Source of the DNA: Palaemon carinicauda
Lineage: Eukaryota > Arthropoda > Malacostraca > Decapoda > Palaemonidae
Assembly: GCF_036898095.1 (NCBI RefSeq)
Contig: NC_090750.1
Span: 84,673,435-84,737,434 of the forward strand
Length of the DNA stretch: 64,000 bases
Direction: 5' to 3'
Shown here: positions 11,885 through 22,639 of the stretch, piece after piece
Position numbering within the stretch: the first letter of the stretch is position 1
Layout: each line of letters opens with the position of its first letter
Made by a program: the position numbers and the translations under genes
The notes under the pieces: model-generated
Told to the model about the DNA's origin: nothing
Databases searched by the model: none
The model's input: only the letters and a program-made list of their open reading frames with translations

Positions 11885-12270
11885 AATCATCATCTCCTAC
11901 GTATATTGACGTAAGAGGCCTCTTTAGATTTCGCCAGTCTTCTCCATCTCTTGCTGTTAATTCAATTTTTCATTTTCATCATTTCTTATTTCACGGTTCA
12001 TAGTCCTCAGCCATGTAGTCCTTGGTCTTCAGACTCTTCTAGTACCTTGTGGATCCTAGTTGAATGGTTGGTGAACTAATCTTGGTGAGTCCGAAGAGCA
12101 TGTCAACACAATCTAACCTTCACCATGATCTCATCCACATATGGAATTAGAGTAATCTCTCCCATAGCTTCATTTCTAATCTTGTCCTACCAATTCACTC
12201 CCAATATTCTTCTGAGGGCATTGTTCTCAAATCTATTAAATCTGTTGGATATTTTTTTTTCATCATTATC
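11885..12270 (-). pseudogene. RTE-like LINE 3' end
   Basis: On the minus strand: NALRRILG near 12215, then DKIRNEAMGEI, PYVDEIMVKVRL and HALRTHQD, then the shared 3' block GAAGACCAAGG.CTACATGGCTGAGGACTATGAACCGTGAA, ending in GGAGATGATGATTATGA. The protein part is the region after the RT domain. Frames are broken. Confidence 0.7.
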
Positions 12271-12850
12271 TTAGTAAATTACTGTTATTTTTTACTTTAA
12301 ATTCACTGATCCGTATGATTGGTATTACTTAATTACTGCTATTTTTGTTTCTGTTTTAGTTTTCCCAAAACGGGGTGAAGAGCCAGCCGGCAGTAAATGT
12401 AATTTCTAATTATCCCTTTCAACCTGATCCACCTCTTGTCATTACTCTTAATACATTCATATTATCCAATACCAGTTCTCATAACATTTATATATCTTGT
12501 ATAATTATATGTGATGTTATTGAAAATTTAATCATAATACGCTTCCCATGACATCAGACGCACGAACGCATCTGGCGCTACCAGTAAACAGAGATCAGGA
12601 GATATAAATAGAGCTGTTATGTCGTAATTGCTATAATTTTGGTAAAATTATTTAAATTGCAGAGTCTGGGGTTTTGAATAGGCGGTGATTTCACGGGGAT
12701 TCTGGGTGGATCGGGCTTTGAAAATTCCAAGTTTGTTAGCGGGTCTTGTTGTAAATCGCTCGTCGGAATGTCCTCCCCTCTTTTTATAGTTTCCTCTTTT
12801 TGGAGTTGGAGCTGTTTGCCTATGTGTTTATGCGTATTAAAACGAGAAGG
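12271..12850. other. Unassigned intergenic DNA
   Basis: No gene recognised. TATAAATA at about 12604 is an isolated TATA-like match without other promoter evidence. Confidence 0.45.
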
Positions 12851-12856
12851 TCATTG

Positions 12857-13080
12857 TATTTCCTAATTACAGTAATGACAGAGGTGATTACCTACGTCAA
12901 CGAAGTTGGGACGAGGTTATGTTTTCACCTCTGTTTGTACGTGGGCACTCTACTTCCTAATAAGAGTAATGACGGGTAATTAAGTACGCCAACAAAGTTG
13001 GGAGGTTGTGGTCCCTCCCCTCCCCCCCCCCTTGTTTTTCCGTATGTCCGTTTATGAAAAACTTCCTGTCCATAATTTTA
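12857..13080 (+). repeat. Two diverged copies of a ~96-bp unit
   Basis: TTCCTAATTACAGTAATGAC..TACGTCAACGAAGTTGGGA (12859 on) recurs as TTCCTAATAAGAGTAATGAC..TACGCCAACAAAGTTGGGA (12954 on). The unit resembles the end of a dispersed arthropod repeat, family unassigned. Confidence 0.65.
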
Positions 13081-13082
13081 CT

Positions 13083-13202
13083 CAATTTGAGTAGTGAAAC
13101 TTCTAGGGATTATTTTTTTTTCCAATTTGAGTAGTGAAACTTTCAGGGATTAATTTTTTTTCCAATTTGAGTAGTGAAACTTTCAGGGATTATTTTTTTT
13201 CT
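13083..13202 (+). repeat. Three tandem 40-bp repeats
   Basis: CAATTTGAGTAGTGAAACTT followed by a T-run, at 13083, 13123 and 13163. Units 2 and 3 are nearly identical; unit 1 differs at TCTAGG. Confidence 0.93.
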
Positions 13203-13549
13203 CAACGGTACACTAAAACTAGTTCTATTTTTGTTACACTAATATGAGCAATGTATGGTCTGATACTTAGTTATGAATTAAACTGTTCCCTTGTTAAGCC
13301 CACTGAATGAAGTTTCATATGCTGAATCCGCTACTGCTGCTACCTCAGTGGTCACCTCGAACGGAGGACACAGCAGAGCCTACCGGAACTGCGTCACAAT
13401 CTCGCGAATCACTCCTCTGACTGGGAGGAGCTAAAAAAATCATTCAATTAATGTCTGTTATACTCCCAACATTTGAATTATTGCTATGGTAAATAGATAG
13501 CAAAAATAATTAAACATCAAAGGGGGTTGATTAGATTCTCATGACTTCA

Positions 13550-13795
13550 GGTCTCTTGCTTGAGGGTACACTCGGGCACGCTATTCCATCTTATTTCTCT
13601 TCGTGTTGTTTTTTTAGTTTTTATAATTTATATAGGAATTTTTTTATTTAATTGTTACTGTTCCTAAAATATTCTATTTCCTTGTTTCCTTTCCTCGCCG
13701 GGCTATTTTCCCTGTTGGAGCCCCCGGGCTTATAGCATTCTGCTTTTCCAACTAGGGTTGTAGCTTAGCAAGTAATAATAATAATAATAATAATA
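13550..13795 (+). mobile_element. LINE-A derivative, 5'-truncated
   Basis: CTTGCTTGAGGGTACACTCG followed by the 3' region and tail (CCCTGTTGGAGCCCCCGGGC, CCAACTAGGGTTGTAGC) ending in (ATA)n. Confidence 0.8.
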
Positions 13796-14025
13796 ATTAT
13801 GATAATAATACAATGGAAATTTGTTACAGAAATGAAAGAATTTGAACCAAGGAGCCCTACAGTCTGTATTGGAGGCCAATAATAGGTTTTCATTTAGTTT
13901 TGCATAAAAGGATTCCCTAAGGCAGTTCTAAATGGGCGGTATTATGGGTTTTACGTTTGCCCTTAAGAGTTTCTCATTTGATTCTACTCCATAGTAGGCT
14001 ATCTGTGCTGTTACTATAGTTATAG

Positions 14026-14137
<112 letters not shown>

Positions 14138-14183
14138 TTTTTTTATATTTATGTATATATTTATATATTTACATATGTGTGTT

Positions 14184-14187
<4 letters not shown>

Positions 14188-14258
<71 letters not shown>
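14188..14258. repeat. (TA)n microsatellite
   Basis: TA run interrupted once by TATG near 14247. Confidence 0.97.
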
Positions 14259-14260
<2 letters not shown>

Positions 14261-14584
14261 TCATACCCACATTCATACATTCAGTATATGTATGTATATA
14301 TATATATCTTGTGTAGGTACAGAAAGGGTTTAATATGGTTTTTATGCTTATGCTCGGCTGTCTTTTTATAAGGTATTTATGTATGTATATATAATGTATA
14401 ATAAGGTTATGAATATAAAAACGGATAGAACTCTGCATCTTTATTATCGCATTATTGCAATTTTATTAAGTACAGACATGCAAACTGTAACAAAAATTAA
14501 TTAAAAAATATAGGTAAAGTTACTTGAAACTATATGGACAATCTTATAAACAGGGTCAGCTAAATTTAATTTAGCAACCAGTTA

Positions 14585-14990
14585 ATCTCGTCTTTGTCTG
14601 CATCTTTTCCCACTTATGTGGGGTCGATGTTTCTGGCTAGCGCTCTCAATCTACCTGTCCCACACTTCATCACCGGTTAATCCCTTTGATCGAAGGTCAT
14701 CCTTGATACAGTCCATCCACCTTCGCTTTGGTCTCCTCCTCGTTCCCTGTACCTCCATTTCAATCGCTCTCCTTCCAATATACTGTTCATCTCTTCTCAT
14801 GACATGACCATACCACCTCGGTCTACTTTCTTGGATCTTATCTGATAGTTTTCTAACTCCTGTGGTAACCCTAATTACTTCATTCCGTATCTTATCTCTT
14901 CTTTTTACCCCACACATCCATCTCAACATTCTCATCTCTGCCACATCCAGTTGAGAATGTAGAGATGGATGTGTGTGTGGTGACAAGAAG
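14585..14990 (-). pseudogene. RTE-type LINE ORF C-terminus
   Basis: The minus strand encodes about 110 open codons: VAEMRMLRWMCGVKRRDKIR, then RKLSDKIQESRPRWYGHVMR, then KRRWMDCIKDDLRSKGLTGD, followed after a frame slip by LARNIDPT and a stop. This is the well-conserved region after the reverse transcriptase in RTE-type elements (the WxGHVxRR and RPKxRWxD blocks). It is the best-preserved LINE coding piece in the window by frame integrity, but is 5'-truncated and lacks the catalytic RT motifs. The 3' UTR is very short (14620 to ~14585). Confidence 0.88.
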
Positions 14991-15838
14991 AGATTTTAAA
15001 CACATTAGCACATAAGAACTTTAAAACACGTGAAAAACTGACCAATCATGAAAACGTGGAAAGGAAATTAATAAAATTATAAACTTTCTGAGTTTAATGT
15101 TGATAGTTCCCCGCAATTCATATTGAAAGGGTGTAACATAAATTTGCGTGGAGGATTTCAAAATTTTCTAAAATATTCCTCGAAAGCCTATTCTCTTCAG
15201 TATTAGAAGACTGATTTTGAATAGCTACTAATTTCTTCTGAATATTTTTTCATTTTTGACCCTCGTATCGATTGACTTTGAGTTCAATTTCTCATTTCTT
15301 CTGCATATTTTTTTCTAATTGTTGGTTCAACAATAAAAAAGTTGTTCTTATGTGCTTTAGTAATTGCTGATTTGTTAATTTAAATCCTGTGATCTTGTTT
15401 ATTCGAATGTCTGAGACAGGTGTTTGAGTGTCTCAACCTTCAAGAAGTTGTTAGTCCTAACAAAGTTTTCGACGTAAACGCCCTTGACAGTGCTGGGGTT
15501 GGTAAGGAAGAGAGACTAGTTATGCGCACACGCACACGTACCTGTATGTTTGTATGTATAATTTAATACTTGATTTCGCTTATTTTAAATGGGATATGTC
15601 ATCTTTCCGTTTGGAAAAACTGTGACCTTACATTAAATCACTTAGATCAAAGCTACATTTTGTCAACAACTCTTGTATTTTTTTCATGGTATTTTTATTT
15701 ATTTATGTTTTTTTTTTTGTATAATACCATTGTAAACACATTCCGAATCTGTCTTTGTAGTTTTTTAATCTGATTCTTGCAACTTTTTTTTTTCTTGTAA
15801 TAGCTTTGCCAATATGAATTTGCATTTTTGAGTTTGAG

Positions 15839-15840
<2 letters not shown>
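14991..15840. other. Unassigned intergenic DNA
   Basis: AT-rich, T-run-rich (15679-15720, 15783-15795). No gene recognised. Confidence 0.5.

Positions 15841-15913
<73 letters not shown>
15841..15913. repeat. (CT)n microsatellite
   Basis: Uninterrupted CT run of about 36 units. Confidence 0.98.
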
Positions 15914-15915
<2 letters not shown>

Positions 15916-16317
15916 AACTTTTTTTTTTCCCTCTTGAATATGAGATGTCATTGAATGGAATATTACATCAAAGAAACTCTTCGCAATTATTTGGTAGATA
16001 TGAATGTTTTCTTATTCGCTACAATCTAGGTCTCGCTTTCAGTACTATCAAGGGTTTTTCCTTTTCATTTTAGAAGATAGTTCAAAGTACTGATGCAACT
16101 CTGTGCCTTTATGGTGCCAGCACACGTTAATAACAAAACTAAATTTAATATTACTTGCTTTTTTCGTTTTAAGGTTTCTGAAACACATGTTGTTCGTATC
16201 TTGATGTTATGAAACTCTATTAATTTTTGTGAATACTTTTGTTGGTTAATTTGGCGAATGAAAATTTATTCATTCGGTGAACTTAATATGAAAAATTCTA
16301 AGTAGCTAATTTAATTT

Positions 16318-16540
16318 ATTAGCTAAGCTACAACCATAGTTGGAAAAGCGGGCCCTATAAGCCCAAGGGCTCCAACAGGGAAAATAGGCTAGTGAGGAAA
16401 GGAAATGAGTATTAACAAACTCAAAAGGAATGAACAATAATCATAAAATGTTTTAAGAACACTATCTTTAAAAGAAGTGTACCCTCAAGCAAGAGAACTC
16501 TCCCCCCTAGGCTGTGGAAGACCATGGTACAGTAGCTATG
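16318..16540 (-). mobile_element. LINE-A derivative, inverted member of a head-to-head pair
   Basis: The minus strand reads GCCATAGCTACTGTACCATG, CTTGCTTGAGGGTACAC, then CCCTGTTGGAGCCCTTGGGC and the CCAACTATGGTTGTAGC tail. Its 5' end abuts the oppositely oriented derivative at 16541, so the two form an inverted repeat with arms of about 220-290 bp. Confidence 0.85.
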
Positions 16541-16975
16541 GCTATTCTTCTTCACCCACGAGGTTAACTACTGCACTGTAATTGTTCAGTGGCCACTTTC
16601 CTCTTGGTAAGGGTAGAAGAGAGACTTCTGCTGTGGCCAGCAGCTCTTCTAGGAGAATGACGCTCCAAAATCAAACCATTGTTCTCTAATCTTGGGTAGT
16701 GTCATAGCCTCTGTACCATGGTCTTCCACTGTGTTGGGTTAAAGTTCTCTTGCTTGAGGGTACACTCGGGCTCACTATTCTATCTTATTTCTTTTCCTCT
16801 TGTTTTGTTAGTTTTTGTGTAGTATATATAGAAATTATTTATTTTATTGTTACTGTTGCTAAGATATTTTATTTTTCCTAGTTCCCTTTCGTCACAGGGT
16901 TATTTTCCCTGTTGGAGCCCCTAGGCTTATAGCATCCTGCTTTTCCAACTAGGGTTGTAGCTTAGCAAGTAATAT
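16541..16975 (+). mobile_element. LINE-A derivative, near-complete 3' two-thirds
   Basis: Blocks in order: GGTTAACTACTGCACTGTAA, TTCAGTGGCCACTTTCC, CTCCAAAATCAAACCATTG, AGTGTCATAGCCTCTGTACC, TTGCTTGAGGGTACACTCG, TAGTATATATAGAAAT, then the tail ending AGCTTAGCAAGTAATA. The first five match the 5' region at 24185-24690; the last two match LINE-A 3' UTR and tail. Confidence 0.88.
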
Positions 16976-18140
16976 AATAAAAAGCCTTCAGCTTTTACAG
17001 ACGCAAATAAGTGATAAAACAGTTTAGTCCTAAATATTAACTGGTTTGTAACTCATCACTTGGAGCCAAGAGTCCATATGGGCAGGTTCTATCTAAAGCC
17101 TTCGGTAGAAGAAAAATGCGTAGTTAAGACTGAGTGGTTATTTTTTCCAAGAGGTTTTTAAAGCAAAAACCTCTTGGATCTACTTTAGCACTTTGGGAAA
17201 AATGTCATTAATGGACTTTACCACTTTAGAGATGATGCATCAAACCTGATATGGGGTTAGAATTTTTTAGGGTTAATTATCCTATATTTTACTTCGCTTT
17301 GATCACTTAATAGAGAATTAATTACTCTTATGTATTTCTGGATTTCAACGGACTTGTATACGCATGCGTATGGCAGAATTGATTAGCGTATTATTTACCA
17401 TGAAATAATGTATGGTCGTGATTGGGTAACGTACTTGATAGAATGAAAGACTCATCATTACTAGTCGAACGCAAATTATGATAGAAGCATTTTGAGACAT
17501 AGACAGACACACAGACACAGACAGAGGTATGTCTTCCATTTTCAAAATATTTTCAGCCACGTTCAATTGTCATATATTCCTCATTACACATTCTCAAAGA
17601 CCATGCAATTCAATCATATACATTTTTCATTTTCTAATAAAGAAATCCTATCGCATTATATTTTTTGCTGCCTCATCTACCATATTATAATGCTCATATT
17701 TTTAACAAATAATTTCCCCCTCACAAAAATATATTAGTTGATCATATTACAAAAGATCGAATTCCCCAGAGTAATTTTCAAATTTCCATGCGTGAGAATT
17801 GTTTATTAGATTATATAATTTTCAATATTTTTCTGCTCATCGCATCAATTCTAGAATACCCCAGTGATGTCGGGTCTAATTGGGCCTCATAATCTCATTT
17901 GTCTTTTAAAGTTACTCTTTCGGCATTTTCTTTTTCTGTATTGAATTTAAGGTACGTGTTTAGATCGTTGGGTCACCAGGCCTGCTGCCTGCTGCTCTCA
18001 TGTCCGTCGTCACCTATACTAATAACTGTATCTAGGAGTATGTCAGTCAAGGAAATAACTTTTCATTCTTACTGCTCTTTGCTCCGCCGTGGCTCGCTTC
18101 GCTGGCAATTAAACTATATACCATTGCTCCTTTATTCTCA
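16976..18140. other. Unassigned intergenic DNA with a small hairpin
   Basis: No gene recognised. A perfect stem of 13 bp (CCAAGAGGTTTTT and its complement, loop about 5 nt) lies at 17147-17177. Confidence 0.5.
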
Positions 18141-18141
18141 C

Positions 18142-18545
18142 AAGTGGTACATGCTGTGCTTTATTTCATTGCTCCTCTTTTCTGACAAGCGGTACATGCT
18201 GTGCTAAAGTTATTCCATTGCTCCTCTGTATTACTCCTGTTCTGACAAGGGGTACATGCTGCACTTACACTATTCCATTACTCCTGTTCTGATAAGGGGT
18301 ACATGCTATGCTTTTTCATTGCTCCTCTGTTATGACAAGCGGTACATCCTGCTTTAACATTATTGTATTAAAAGCCAGCACTTCTTTTGGGACAACAATC
18401 ATGCTCAGCTCCTTTGTTCTGATAAGCGGTACATGCTGCGCTAACATTATTGCTCAGCTCCCCTGTACTGGCAAGCGGTACGTGCTGCACTAACATTATT
18501 CTATATCTCCTCTATCCTGCAAAGCAGTACATGCTGCGATACGCG
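18142..18545 (+). repeat. Minisatellite, about nine units of ~45-50 bp
   Basis: The core RCAAGCGGTACATGCTGYGCT recurs at 18142, 18187, 18247, 18294, 18337, 18424, 18473 and 18522, with a degenerate unit between 18337 and 18424. Between cores the units share ATTATTCCATTGCTCCTCTG-like text. Units diverge, so the array is old. Confidence 0.9.
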
Positions 18546-18730
18546 CATTATCAGAACTGAAGTGTTTCGGCGGATCTAAATTGGGTGACCTAACTGCATA
18601 CACACAACCCAAACTTAAGATTTGACTTTCATAATGAAAATGGTTAAAAAAAATAACTCCTGCAACAAAATTCATACCAAATGAAAGGCAAAGCCCTCTA
18701 GAATGCAATTCACTCCATTGCGATAAGGGA

Positions 18731-18731
<1 letters not shown>

Positions 18732-18806
<75 letters not shown>
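18732..18806. repeat. (CT)n microsatellite
   Basis: CT run with a single CTTT interruption near its start. Confidence 0.98.
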
Positions 18807-18808
<2 letters not shown>

Positions 18809-19173
18809 GATGTCCATGTCCCCTTTTCACTGTCGTTCATGGATTCAGTCTTCTATATATTATTATATACTTTTTTTATATTTCGTAATTTTGTTTTTTG
18901 GTGGGAGGAGGAATAAGAGTAGGGTGCTTTTGCTTTTAAGGAAATATAAGGGAATGACCTTTACTTTCCAAGTTGAGATGAAAAGGCTGAGGGAGACTAC
19001 CTCCACGGAATGGTACCACCAACAAATTCTGCCCCACCGCAAATAACCTTGTCTTTAGAAGAGCCGTTTGTGTCCCCCTCCCCCCAGAAGCGAACATGGC
19101 CACAGGATATAGTCTCTTGTTTATATACTTTAAAGATATTGCCGGCTCCATTTCGGAATTATCAGTGAAAGAG

Positions 19174-19175
<2 letters not shown>
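18807..19175. other. Unassigned intergenic DNA
   Basis: No gene or repeat recognised. Confidence 0.45.
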
Positions 19176-19243
<68 letters not shown>

Positions 19244-19301
19244 GAGCTATTGGGCTTATAGCATCCTGCTATTCCAACTGGGGTTGTTACTTATCAATTA
19301 A

Positions 19302-19343
<42 letters not shown>

Positions 19344-19406
19344 GAGCTATTGGGCTTATAGCATCCTGCTATTCCAACTGGGGTTGTTACTTATCAATTA
19401 ACTCCT
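19176..19406. repeat. (CT)n plus LINE-A tail remnant, duplicated in tandem (100 bp)
   Basis: A CT run (19176-19239) is followed by ATTAGAGCTATTGGGCTTAT and TTCCAACTGGGGTTGTTACT, a diverged LINE-A tail. The unit tail + CTCCT + CT run is repeated with an exact 100-bp offset (19240 and 19340). The two tail copies look identical, so the duplication is recent. Confidence 0.93.
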
Positions 19407-20167
19407 GATGTCTTATTTTGTTTAAATTTCTAAGCAGTCCTTTCTGCATGCTTTTGAAAAAAAAATTCAGCCAAACACCTCATACGTATACAGAATACCG
19501 GAGTAAAATAAACATTACAAAATGTTTTAAACTGTAACATAATCGTAGTAATAGTAGTTGTAATAACGATGATGATTGATTAGACAATAAGGATTATGAA
19601 TATTGTAGTGCGTGGAACACGTGTAGCAGTATTAAAAGATAAAACAAACGTTAGTGAATATAAAGAAATGTGTATGTATACTGTATATCATAAAATTGTA
19701 CATGTATGAAATGCACATGATATGCGTAGATGAAATGCTTTAGTCCATATCAAGATGTACAGTACATAGACATCTGAGCACCTCTCCCAACAATCATCTT
19801 TTGTGGGAGAGAGGACAATTACTTCACTCCCAAGTACCTTGCGCGAGGACAAGCACGCCAAATGCGCTAAATTGAGCAACCCACATTCTCAAAGCACTTA
19901 AGTGGCTGGCCCCATTACCCTACAACCGGGGAACTTGAAAAATGGCCGCTGCCAAACTTATAACTTCACTCGTTTACTACCTATTCCGAAAACTCTCAAG
20001 AGGGTTTGGATAAGAGGTTGGGGTCATCCTTGGGTGGGAGGAATATGGGGGAGAGAGGTGTCTGACTAACTTTACATATTCTTAAGATCTATTTTCTCCC
20101 TGTGGGAAATGGGTTTCTGTGGGGAATTTGACTCAGCGCTAGGTAATTGATTTGAGTTTTCTTCTTT

Positions 20168-20171
<4 letters not shown>
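19407..20171. other. Unassigned intergenic DNA
   Basis: No gene recognised. Low-complexity ATA/GTA stretches near 19540-19700. Confidence 0.5.

Positions 20172-20221
<50 letters not shown>
20172..20221. repeat. (GA)n microsatellite
   Basis: Uninterrupted GA run of 25 units. Confidence 0.98.
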
Positions 20222-20224
<3 letters not shown>

Positions 20225-20948
20225 CGAATACATCAATTGCACGCCCTTGAATAAATAATTTTTATAAAACTGTAAAAATTGTAACATCAGTTGCAACAAG
20301 ATTCATTGAATTTCAGACAATTTGTTCATTTATGAAAAAAAAAAAAAAACGAGATCAATACCACTAACAAAATATAATACAATAAATATCCTTTAAATGT
20401 AATAGAAGTCCAAAAGACACCGATCTTTCAAGAGCATATGAAAAAAATGTAGGTCCTCTTTTTATTCGGGAATGTCAGACAATGTATATGAAACCTAAGA
20501 TATGTTTGAACGTCTGGGATGTAATATGAGCTTCTGATTTAGAGATCACTTTGATCTATTGTGAATGTTATAAACAGATTCAATTCAATTCGGCGAAAGT
20601 GTTTTTGGTGTCTGGTTGAGGTTTGAAATGCGAGAGAGTATAATGTTCTTATTGTGTTTGAAATTATCTGTAATCAGGCGTAATGTAATAGCGTATGAAA
20701 TGTCGCATGTTTCGTGTCGGAATTCATAACCTAGGTTAGTAATGTATTTCTTTAGTCGTAAGTTTCATGTAGGCATTCAAGACCTTCGTTAGTAATGTAA
20801 TTCTTTGGTGCACTGGTATTTTAGGGATTGTTTGAAACTTTAACTGGTAGCGATAGGCATTTGAAGTTCAATGTAACTTTTAGTAGAGTCGCTCTAGTCA
20901 AGGTGTTAGATAAATTTTCGAATTTTGGTGGCATAGAAAGTAGTTGCG
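20222..20948. other. Intergenic DNA with a diverged 53-bp duplication
   Basis: GTTAGTAATGTA(T/A)TTCTTT at 20735 recurs at 20788 with shared flanks (TTTC.TGT.GG.ATTCA.. before each). Nothing else recognised. Confidence 0.55.
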
Positions 20949-20954
20949 CACACA

Positions 20955-21001
<47 letters not shown>
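20949..21001. repeat. (CA)n-(CT)n compound microsatellite
   Basis: Short CA run passing directly into CT. The same CA-to-CT junction occurs at 24835, 50571 and 63920. Confidence 0.97.
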
Positions 21002-21002
<1 letters not shown>

Positions 21003-21111
21003 AAGGAAGTTTTCTTAAGCTGGGTGTTCTTTAGTTAATGTATTATTTAATAGCTGTTAATGACTTCAGGAAATCTTGACGTGTTAGAATAATGCTTGAA
21101 TTCTCGATTTT

Positions 21112-21115
<4 letters not shown>

Positions 21116-21202
<87 letters not shown>
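21116..21202. repeat. (GA)n microsatellite
   Basis: Uninterrupted GA run of about 43 units, the longest perfect GA run here. Confidence 0.98.
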
Positions 21203-21204
<2 letters not shown>

Positions 21205-21895
21205 CCTCGACATTATGATTCCCACGGCAAAGAAAAGACCAAACACAATAGGATAAAAAGATATCCAGATAGTATCTGATCAAACATTATCAGTCTCTCG
21301 ATTATGGCTGAGGGGCTGAGCAAGAGAAGAGCGAATGAAAGCGAAACAGAACGAAGAAATGAAAGAGACGAGGAAAGGAGAAAAAGAATAAAAGCAAAAG
21401 TCTCAGAAAATGACAGACCGAATTGTGGGAGGCAAAGAAAAAGAAAGATAAGAAAGCTCCCTGTTTTTTTTTTCTTGTCTTCTGTTCTTTCTTTTCATCT
21501 TTATGGGGGTGGGTGGGCGTCCCTCTTGGGTGGAGGGGTGCCATTGACGGCGTGAAGGGTTTACAAACCCAACTCGAGCGCCCATTTCATATTACCGAAC
21601 GGCGTATCTTGGTGCAACCTTATACCTCCGCCCGCATCGGCCCCCATATCCCGCCCATGGCACAAAAACCACCCTCTCTCGTGAGGTGTATTGGGTAATG
21701 CCTTTTTTGGGAGAGGGAACAGGAGGTTTGAGGTCTTTGAGAACTGCGTACATTGGATAGTTGTAAGGAAAGTACCTATGCCTCTTATTAGTTTCCGAGA
21801 ACAATGGTGAACTTGGAGTGCATATGATTTTATGAGGTGTTGTAAAGTGATCATAAAGGACTTTTAATGATGGGTTTTATCGCTCTTTTGAATGC

Positions 21896-21902
<7 letters not shown>
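21203..21902. other. Unassigned DNA with strand-asymmetric composition
   Basis: 21304-21470 is strongly purine-biased (GA-rich, non-repetitive) and 21500-21700 is GC-richer than surroundings. Several overlapping frames of 60-97 codons are open on both strands, an effect of composition; none has a family signature. Confidence 0.4.

Positions 21903-21954
<52 letters not shown>
21903..21954. repeat. (GA)n microsatellite
   Basis: Uninterrupted GA run. Confidence 0.98.
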
Positions 21955-21957
<3 letters not shown>

Positions 21958-22639
21958 TAGTCTAGGCACAAGGAGCATTGCGTATGCAACGTAGTCTCCT
22001 ATCAAGCCGTTAAAGGTAATTTTGAATTTAAACTATTAAAATTATAGGTAAATTTAAGATTGAATACGTGAAATAAATATAAAGAAAACTAACCTGAAGA
22101 GTTAAATTAACCAAGTATTACTATTATTATTATTACTAGCCAAGCAACAACCCAAGTTGGAAAAGCAAGAACACTAAAACGGGTAATTCATAACTATAAA
22201 AGCTTGTCTGGCTGTTAAACATAAAAATATTTGCAACTTTGATCTTTTGAAGTTCTAACTCAACTACCCGATTAGGAAGATCGTTCCTCAACTTTGTCAC
22301 AGCGGGAATAAAACTTCTAGAATACTGTGTATTATTGAGCTTCATGATGGTGAAGGCCTGACTATTGAGAATTAACTGCATGCCTAGTATTATGAACAGA
22401 ATGGAACTGTTTGGGAAGATCTGAATGTAATGGAAGGTCAGAATTATGGAATCTTATGCAAAATGCATGAGCTAATTGAGCGACTGTGCCAAAGATTGTT
22501 TAGATCAGGAATAAGATATTTAATAGACTAAGTTTCTGTCAAACAAATTAAGATGAGAATCAGCAGCTGAAGACCAGTCGGGAGAAAAATACTCTAAAAG
22601 CTAAGCTAGTTAGTTTAGCCTTGGGAAAACAGGAATGAA

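Noticed and set aside
13770..13798. (ATA)n run considered as an independent microsatellite
   Set aside because: It is the normal tail of the LINE-A derivative that ends there; the same tail follows most other copies.
21304..21854. Cluster of overlapping 60-97 codon frames on both strands
   Set aside because: Purine-rich strand asymmetry depletes stops; the Arg/Glu-rich and Phe/Ser-rich translations look like composition, not protein.
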